A DNA stretch of 11,118 nt, taken from positions 1-11,118 of the forward strand of contig CAKTDK010000048.1 in assembly GCA_934541205.1 (NCBI GenBank), in the 5' to 3' direction. Each line of letters starts with the position of its first letter. Positions within the stretch are counted from its first letter, which is position 1. This DNA comes from an uncultured Eubacteriales bacterium. Its GTDB lineage: Bacteria; Bacillota; Clostridia; Oscillospirales; RGIG7773. The position numbers were made by a program, and so were the translations under genes. Below the pieces are notes generated by a model. That model saw only the letters and a program-made list of their open reading frames with translations. It was not told the DNA's origin and did no database searches. Positions 6,369 through 11,118 of this stretch are shown piece after piece.

Positions 6369-6412
6369 TATAAAAACAGGACGGTAAATTTACCGTCCTG
6401 TTTTTATATTAT
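6365..6412. terminator. Two-way terminator between the convergent SLH protein and rubredoxin genes
   Basis: A perfect 48-nt palindrome (arms 6365-6388 and 6389-6412) has a GC-containing core (CAGGACGGT/ACCGTCCTG) and A/T runs outside it, giving TTTTTATATT on both strands. The TAA of the SLH gene (6366-6368) and the TAA of rubredoxin (6411-6409) both lie within the arms. In RNA the innermost bases would form the loop. Confidence 0.93.
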
Positions 6413-6570
6413 TCCATTTCTTCAAATTGGTCTTTTCCCACTCCGCAAAGAGGACATAAAAAATCTTCGTCAACCTCTTCCCAAGGGGTTCCGGAAGCTA
6501 TTCCGTTATCCGGATCTCCTTTTTCTTCATCATAAACGTAACCGCACACAGTACATACATATTTTGCCAT
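6409..6570 (-). CDS. Rubredoxin
   Basis: The 53-residue product has the standard rubredoxin layout: YVCTVCGYVYD at the start, DPDNGIASGTPWEEV in the middle and FLCPLCGVGKDQFE at the end. Cysteines 6, 9, 39 and 42 form the two CxxC pairs that hold a single iron. Rubredoxins are small cytoplasmic one-electron carriers, used in anaerobes to feed superoxide reductase, rubrerythrin, flavodiiron proteins and similar partners; no such partner lies in this window. The length is typical. An upstream in-frame ATG at 6615 would add 15 residues not found in rubredoxins; the ATG at 6570 is chosen because AAAGGAGA lies about 9 bases before it. The gene sits 60 bases downstream of uvrA on the same strand, without an obvious terminator between them, but a separate promoter is visible. 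Confidence 0.96.
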   Translation of the reverse strand: MAKYVCTVCGYVYDEEKGDPDNGIASGTPWEEVDEDFLCPLCGVGKDQFEEME

Positions 6571-6596
6571 AATATTATTCTCCTTTCTTTTGATAT

Positions 6597-6624
6597 AGTA
6601 TAACATATTATACATATTAGTAAA
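6597..6624 (-). promoter_or_regulatory. Possible promoter of the rubredoxin gene
   Basis: On the minus strand TTTACT (6624-6619) is followed after 16 bases by TATACT (6602-6597), just beyond the uvrA stop at 6631. The leader would be about 20 nt. The whole stretch is very AT-rich, so other -10-like hexamers are present and the exact boxes are uncertain. Confidence 0.45.
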
Positions 6625-6630
6625 TATAAT

Positions 6631-9450
6631 TTATAAATATTTTTTCAAATATTTTCCGGTATAAGAACTGGGACACTCAGCTACTTTTTCAGGTGTTCCC
6701 GTAACTACAATTTGCCCTCCCATATCTCCGCCTTCAGGACCTAAATCAACTATATAATCAGCAGTTTTTATAACATCAAGATTATGCTCAATAACTAAAA
6801 CCGTATTTCCTTTTTCAACAAATTTTTGTAAAACCTTTATAAGCTTCTTCACATCATCCGTATGAAGACCAGTGGTAGGTTCATCAAGAATATAAATTGT
6901 ATTTGAAGTTGATACCTTTGAAAGTTCGGTAGCAAGTTTTATTCTTTGAGCTTCGCCTCCTGATAAAGTAGTAGATGCCTGTCCGAGTTTTATATATGAC
7001 AGTCCTACTTTTCTCAAAGTTTCGAGTTTTCTTTTTAATTTAGGAATATTTTCAAAGAAAACTTCAGCTTCTTCAACAGTCATTTCTAAAACATCATATA
7101 TGCTTTTACCTTTATATTTTACCTCTAAAGTTTCCCTGTTATACTTTTTTCCTTTACAAACATCACATTGAACAAAAATATCAGGCAAAAAATGCATTTC
7201 TATTTTAACATTTCCATCTCCCTGACAAGCTTCACATCTTCCTCCTTTTACATTAAAAGAAAATCTGCTTGCGGTATATCCCCTCATTTTTGCAGTTTGC
7301 GTAGCAGCAAAAAGTTCTCTTATATCATTAAAAGCTCCTGTATATGTCGCAGGATTGGATCTTGGAGTACGGCCTATCGGAGACTGATCAATATTTATTA
7401 CTTTATCAAGATTTTCCATCCCTTTTATATTTTTATGTTCTCCGGGAACTTGATTGCTTCCCATAATTTCTTTTGCAAGCTTCTTGTATATTATTTGATT
7501 TACAAGAGAAGATTTTCCCGAACCTGATACTCCGGTCACGCATGTGAAAGTTCCAAGCGGAATTTTTACATTTACATTTTTTAAATTATTTTCTTTTGCT
7601 CCTATAATTTCAATAAACTTTCCATTTCCTTTATTTCTTTCTTTAGGAACTTCAATAAGCTTTCTGCCGCTTAAATATTGTCCTGTAATGGATTTTTCAT
7701 CCTTCAATATTTCATCATAAGTGCCAGCAAAAACAACTTCTCCTCCGTGAACTCCCGCCTTTGGACCTATATCAACAATATAATCGCATTGACGCATTGT
7801 ATCTTCATCATGTTCAACTACAATAAGCGTATTTCCCAAATCTCTCAAAGCTTTAAGCGCATCAAGCAATTTCTGATTATCTCTTTGATGAAGTCCGATG
7901 CTTGGTTCATCAAGGATATACAAAACTCCCATTAAATGAGAGCCTATCTGAGTAGCAAGTCTTATTCTCTGATTTTCTCCTCCGGAAAGACTTCTTGCTT
8001 CTCTGGACAAAGTAAGATAATCCAGTCCCACATTTACAAGAAAAGTAAGTCTTTCTATAATTTCCTTAAAAATAAGCCTTGCAATTTTCATTTCCCGCTC
8101 GGAAAGAACAACAGCCTTAAAAAATTCAAGACATTTTGAAATCGACATATCCGCAACTTGATTTATGCTTTTTCCTGCAACTGTAACACTTCTTGCAATA
8201 TTGTTAAGTCTTGTACCTTTACACTCTTTGCATGGTATATCAGACATATAGCTTTCAAGTTCATATCTTGCGAAATCACTTCTGGTTTCGAGATATCTTC
8301 TTTCAAGATTATTAATAATACCTTCAAAATCGCTGGTAATCCTTGTACTCCTCTTATCATTTTTTAAAACAATATCAAGTTTTTCTCCCTTGTTACCATA
8401 AAGTATAATATCCATAGCTTTTTTCGGCAATTTATTTACTGGAACATCAAGAGAAAATCCGTATTTTTCGGAAAGAGCTGTAAGATATGAATTTGCAAAA
8501 CTGCCTTCATCCATTGAATACCAGCCTGAAGCTCGTATAGCTCCTTCCCTTAAAGATAAATTTTTATTCGGAATTATTCTGTCCGGGTCTATTTTTTTTA
8601 CAACGCCAAGTCCAGAACACGTTTTGCAAGCTCCGAAAGGATTATTAAAGGAAAACATGCGGGGTGTAAGCTCTTCTACACTTATTCCATGCTCTGCGCA
8701 GGCATAATTTTGAGAAAACATCATATCTTCTCCATCAATCACATTTATTATTACAAGTCCTCCTGCAAGGGCAAGCGCCGTTTCTATTGAATCGGCAAGC
8801 CTTTGTCTTATATCTTCTTTCATAACAAGACGGTCAACAATTATATCAACCGAATGCTTATTATTTTTTTCAAGTTTAATTTCTTCTGTTAAATCATATA
8901 TAATTCCGTCAACTCTCGCTCTTGCATAACCAGATTTCAATGCGTCTTTAAAAACTTTTTGATGCTCGCCTTTTTTTTGCCTTATTACGGGAGCCAAAAC
9001 CATAAACTTTGTTTTTTCGGAAAGTTTCATAACTTTATCTATAATCTGGTCTATCGTCTGCTGTTTTATTTCTTTTCCGCATACAGGGCAATGAGGAATA
9101 CCGACTCTTGCATACAATAAACGAAGATAATCGTATATTTCCGTAACAGTACCTACAGTTGAGTGAGGATTACGGTTTGTAGTTTTTTGATCTATAGATA
9201 TGGCAGGAGATAAACCGTCAATAGAATCTACATCCGGTTTTTCCATTTGACCTAAAAATTGCCTTGCATAAGAAGACAGAGATTCCACATATCTTCTATG
9301 CCCCTCGGCATATATAGTATCAAAAGCCAAAGACGATTTCCCCGAGCCGGAAAGCCCTGTCACAACTATAAATTTATCCCTTGGCAATGTAATATTTATA
9401 TTTTTTAAATTATGTTCTCTGGCTCCTTTTATTACTATATTTTCAGACAT
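6631..9450 (-). CDS. uvrA: UvrA, DNA damage-recognition ATPase of nucleotide excision repair
   Basis: The 939-residue product is full length and has the tandem ABC ATPase layout of UvrA. The first half carries Walker A GLSGSGKSS (32-40), signature SLSGGE (487-492) and Walker B YILDEP (511-516). The second half carries Walker A GVSGSGKSS (640-648), signature TLSGGE (828-833) and Walker B YILDEP (853-858). The zinc module in the first half is C251-x2-H254 with C275-x2-C278; the one in the second half is C739-x2-C742 with C762-x2-C765, next to the DNA-binding region. A further CPVC (121-124) and CKEC (407-410) are present, as in many homologues. UvrA dimers scan DNA for bulky lesions and load UvrB. 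The ATG at 9450 directly follows the uvrB TAA, and its AAGGAG ribosome binding site lies in the last uvrB codons, so translation is probably coupled. Confidence 0.98.
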   Translation of the reverse strand: MSENIVIKGAREHNLKNINITLPRDKFIVVTGLSGSGKSSLAFDTIYAEGHRRYVESLSSYARQFLGQMEKPDVDSIDGLSPAISIDQKTTNRNPHSTVGTVTEIYDYLRLLYARVGIPHCPVCGKEIKQQTIDQIIDKVMKLSEKTKFMVLAPVIRQKKGEHQKVFKDALKSGYARARVDGIIYDLTEEIKLEKNNKHSVDIIVDRLVMKEDIRQRLADSIETALALAGGLVIINVIDGEDMMFSQNYACAEHGISVEELTPRMFSFNNPFGACKTCSGLGVVKKIDPDRIIPNKNLSLREGAIRASGWYSMDEGSFANSYLTALSEKYGFSLDVPVNKLPKKAMDIILYGNKGEKLDIVLKNDKRSTRITSDFEGIINNLERRYLETRSDFARYELESYMSDIPCKECKGTRLNNIARSVTVAGKSINQVADMSISKCLEFFKAVVLSEREMKIARLIFKEIIERLTFLVNVGLDYLTLSREARSLSGGENQRIRLATQIGSHLMGVLYILDEPSIGLHQRDNQKLLDALKALRDLGNTLIVVEHDEDTMRQCDYIVDIGPKAGVHGGEVVFAGTYDEILKDEKSITGQYLSGRKLIEVPKERNKGNGKFIEIIGAKENNLKNVNVKIPLGTFTCVTGVSGSGKSSLVNQIIYKKLAKEIMGSNQVPGEHKNIKGMENLDKVINIDQSPIGRTPRSNPATYTGAFNDIRELFAATQTAKMRGYTASRFSFNVKGGRCEACQGDGNVKIEMHFLPDIFVQCDVCKGKKYNRETLEVKYKGKSIYDVLEMTVEEAEVFFENIPKLKRKLETLRKVGLSYIKLGQASTTLSGGEAQRIKLATELSKVSTSNTIYILDEPTTGLHTDDVKKLIKVLQKFVEKGNTVLVIEHNLDVIKTADYIVDLGPEGGDMGGQIVVTGTPEKVAECPSSYTGKYLKKYL

Positions 9451-11118
9451 TTATTTCTGCTCCTTAAGTTTCTTTATTTTATCTCTTACTCTTGCCGCCG
9501 CTTCAAATTCAAGAAGTTTTGCATATTCTTTCATTTGATTTTCAAGGCTTTGAATAAGCTTTTCTTTATCATTTTTATTAAGACGTCCTTTTCTTTTTGG
9601 AATTCCCTCAGATTTTGAAATTTCTAAAATCTCATGAACATCTTTTACAATAGTTTTAGGTATTATATTATTTTCTTCATTATACTTCTGCTGAATTTTT
9701 CTTCTTCTAAATGTTTCCTTCATAGCTTTTTCCATTGAATTTGTTACACTGTCAGCATACAATATAACTTTACCTTTTGCATTTCTTGCAGCACGTCCTA
9801 TAGTTTGTATCAACGAAGTTTCAGATCTCAAAAACCCTTCTTTATCGGCGTCAAGAACTGCCACAAGCGAAACTTCAGGCATATCAAGACCTTCACGAAG
9901 CAGGTTAATTCCTACAAGAACATCAAATTTTCCAAGCCGCAAATCCCTTATAATTTCCATTCTTTCTATAGTGTCTATAGAATGATGCAGACATTTAACC
10001 TTTACTTTAAATTTTTCTAAATATTTAGTTAAATCCTCTGCCATTTTTACTGTTAAAGTGGTAACAAGAACTCTTTCATTATCCTTAATTCTCATATTTA
10101 TTTCAGATAATAAATCGTCTATTTGTCCTTGTACAGGCTTTACTTCAATTTCCGGATCCAAAAGTCCTGTAGGTCTTATTATCTGTTCAACCACCTGAGA
10201 AGAATTTTCAATCTCATACTCTGAAGGAGTTGCGCTTATAAAAATAGTCTGATTTAATTTTTCCAAAAATTCTTCAAATTTTAAAGGTCTGTTATTATAT
10301 GCAGACGGTAGACGAAATCCATATTCTACAAGATTGCTTTTTCTGGAGTGATCACCTGCATACATAGCCTTTACTTGAGGGAGCGTAACATGAGATTCAT
10401 CAACCACAAGCAAAAAATCATCCGGAAAATAGTCAATCAAAGTAAAAGGTGGTTCTCCGTCTTTTCTTTCTGTTAAAATACTTGAATAATTTTCTATTCC
10501 CGAACAAAATCCGATTTCCTTCATCATTTCCATATCATGAAGAGTTCTCTGCTTTATTCTCTGAGCTTCTACAAGCTTTCCTTCTTTTTCAAAAATTTTA
10601 ATCTGCTCATTTAATTCCTGTTCAATTTTAATAAGAGCCTTTTCCATTCTGTCTTTTGAAGTTACGTAATGAGACGCAGGATAAATTGCCACATGGCTTA
10701 AATCAGTCTTTATTTCTCCGGTTAAAGTATTTATTTCCGAAATTCTGTCTATTTCATCACCGAAAAATTCTACACGATAAGCATTTTCATTAGAGTAGCT
10801 GGGAAAAATCTCAACTACATCTCCCCTTACCCTAAATTTATTTCTTATAAAATTAATATCATTTCTTTCATATTGAATATCAACTAATTTTTTTAGTACC
10901 TCGTCACGGCTTTTAATCATGCCTTTTCTAAGTGACAACACCATAGTTTTATAATCAATCGGGTCTCCAAGGCTATATATACAGGAAACGGAAGAAACAA
11001 TTATTACGTCTCTTCTTTCAAACAAAGAAGAAGTAGCAGAGTGCCTCAGCTTATCGATTTCGTCGTTTATAGAACTATCCTTTTTTATATAAGTATCGCT
11101 TCCGGGAATATACGCCTC
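9451..11118 (-). CDS. uvrB: UvrB, excinuclease ABC subunit B (N-terminus outside window)
   Basis: The frame is open to the right edge and gives 555 residues starting EAYIPGSDTYIKKDSSIND. That is the beta-hairpin region which inserts between the DNA strands. Roughly 90-100 N-terminal residues with Walker A are beyond the window. Visible parts, numbered within the fragment, are VVDESHVTLPQ (Walker B/DESH, 238-248), FISATPSEYE (293-302), RPTGLLDPEIEV (315-326), GINLLREGLDMPEV (403-416) and QTIGRAARN (438-446). The C-terminal UVR domain that contacts UvrC is at about 520-555 (LEFEAAARVRDKIKKLKEQK). UvrB verifies damage handed over by UvrA and positions UvrC for incision. It leads directly into uvrA without any gap, a single repair operon. 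A TTG at 11025 is an internal codon, not a start, since homology continues upstream. Confidence 0.98.
   Translation of the reverse strand, partial: EAYIPGSDTYIKKDSSINDEIDKLRHSATSSLFERRDVIIVSSVSCIYSLGDPIDYKTMVLSLRKGMIKSRDEVLKKLVDIQYERNDINFIRNKFRVRGDVVEIFPSYSNENAYRVEFFGDEIDRISEINTLTGEIKTDLSHVAIYPASHYVTSKDRMEKALIKIEQELNEQIKIFEKEGKLVEAQRIKQRTLHDMEMMKEIGFCSGIENYSSILTERKDGEPPFTLIDYFPDDFLLVVDESHVTLPQVKAMYAGDHSRKSNLVEYGFRLPSAYNNRPLKFEEFLEKLNQTIFISATPSEYEIENSSQVVEQIIRPTGLLDPEIEVKPVQGQIDDLLSEINMRIKDNERVLVTTLTVKMAEDLTKYLEKFKVKVKCLHHSIDTIERMEIIRDLRLGKFDVLVGINLLREGLDMPEVSLVAVLDADKEGFLRSETSLIQTIGRAARNAKGKVILYADSVTNSMEKAMKETFRRRKIQQKYNEENNIIPKTIVKDVHEILEISKSEGIPKRKGRLNKNDKEKLIQSLENQMKEYAKLLEFEAAARVRDKIKKLKEQK

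Noticed and set aside
6571..6615. Upstream in-frame ATG that would add 15 residues to rubredoxin
   Set aside because: Rubredoxins start at the MAKYVC region, and the good ribosome binding site is placed for the ATG at 6570.
7168..8367. Plus-strand frames opposite uvrA
   Set aside because: They are antisense to a complete, highly conserved gene and show no independent evidence of coding.
1..11118. Search by eye for CRISPR repeats, insertion sequence ends, tRNA genes and a defence or phage module
   Set aside because: No regularly spaced repeats, transposase or integrase genes, tRNA-like cloverleaf or defence-type proteins were seen. Gene content and codon style are uniform across the window.

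Overview
This AT-rich window reads as chromosomal DNA of a low-GC Gram-positive anaerobe, most likely a member of the Clostridia. The evidence is a rubredoxin gene, strong AGGAGG-type ribosome binding sites, a surface protein with three S-layer homology (SLH) domains, and a type A rather than Bacillus-type (type B) RNase P RNA. I see no insertion sequence, phage gene, CRISPR array, rRNA or tRNA. It looks like an ordinary core-genome segment with a few small accessory genes. I could not find a clearly new multi-gene system; the most unusual features are a small gene whose ribosome binding site lies in a long hairpin, and a little-known cell-envelope gene set.

Left part (1-2310), all on the minus strand. 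Read in the direction of transcription it holds a 54-residue single-membrane-segment protein (2310-2146), the RNase P RNA gene rnpB (about 2088-1761) with its own consensus promoter and terminator, an 88-residue membrane-anchored coiled-coil protein (1690-1424), a membrane-attached polysaccharide deacetylase (1405-482), a 54-residue soluble protein (409-245) behind a 20-bp hairpin, a terminator, and the start of a further secreted or membrane protein (170 to beyond position 1).

Middle part (2371-6412), plus strand. A promoter with a very short leader drives a DUF1015-family gene (2435-3712). A terminator follows, and then a large secreted SLH-anchored protein with a CAP (SCP-like) domain and a bacterial Ig-like domain (3798-6368).

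Right part (6365-11118), minus strand. This is the nucleotide excision repair pair uvrB (5' end outside the window) and uvrA, joined stop-to-start with no gap, followed by a rubredoxin gene. A perfect 48-nt palindrome carries the stop codons of both the SLH protein and rubredoxin and serves as a shared two-way terminator.

Functionally the window combines housekeeping (RNA processing, DNA repair), an anaerobic redox protein, and cell-wall surface functions (peptidoglycan or glycan deacetylation, S-layer-type surface display). Only uvrB-uvrA and the coiled-coil protein plus deacetylase pair look co-transcribed by spacing.
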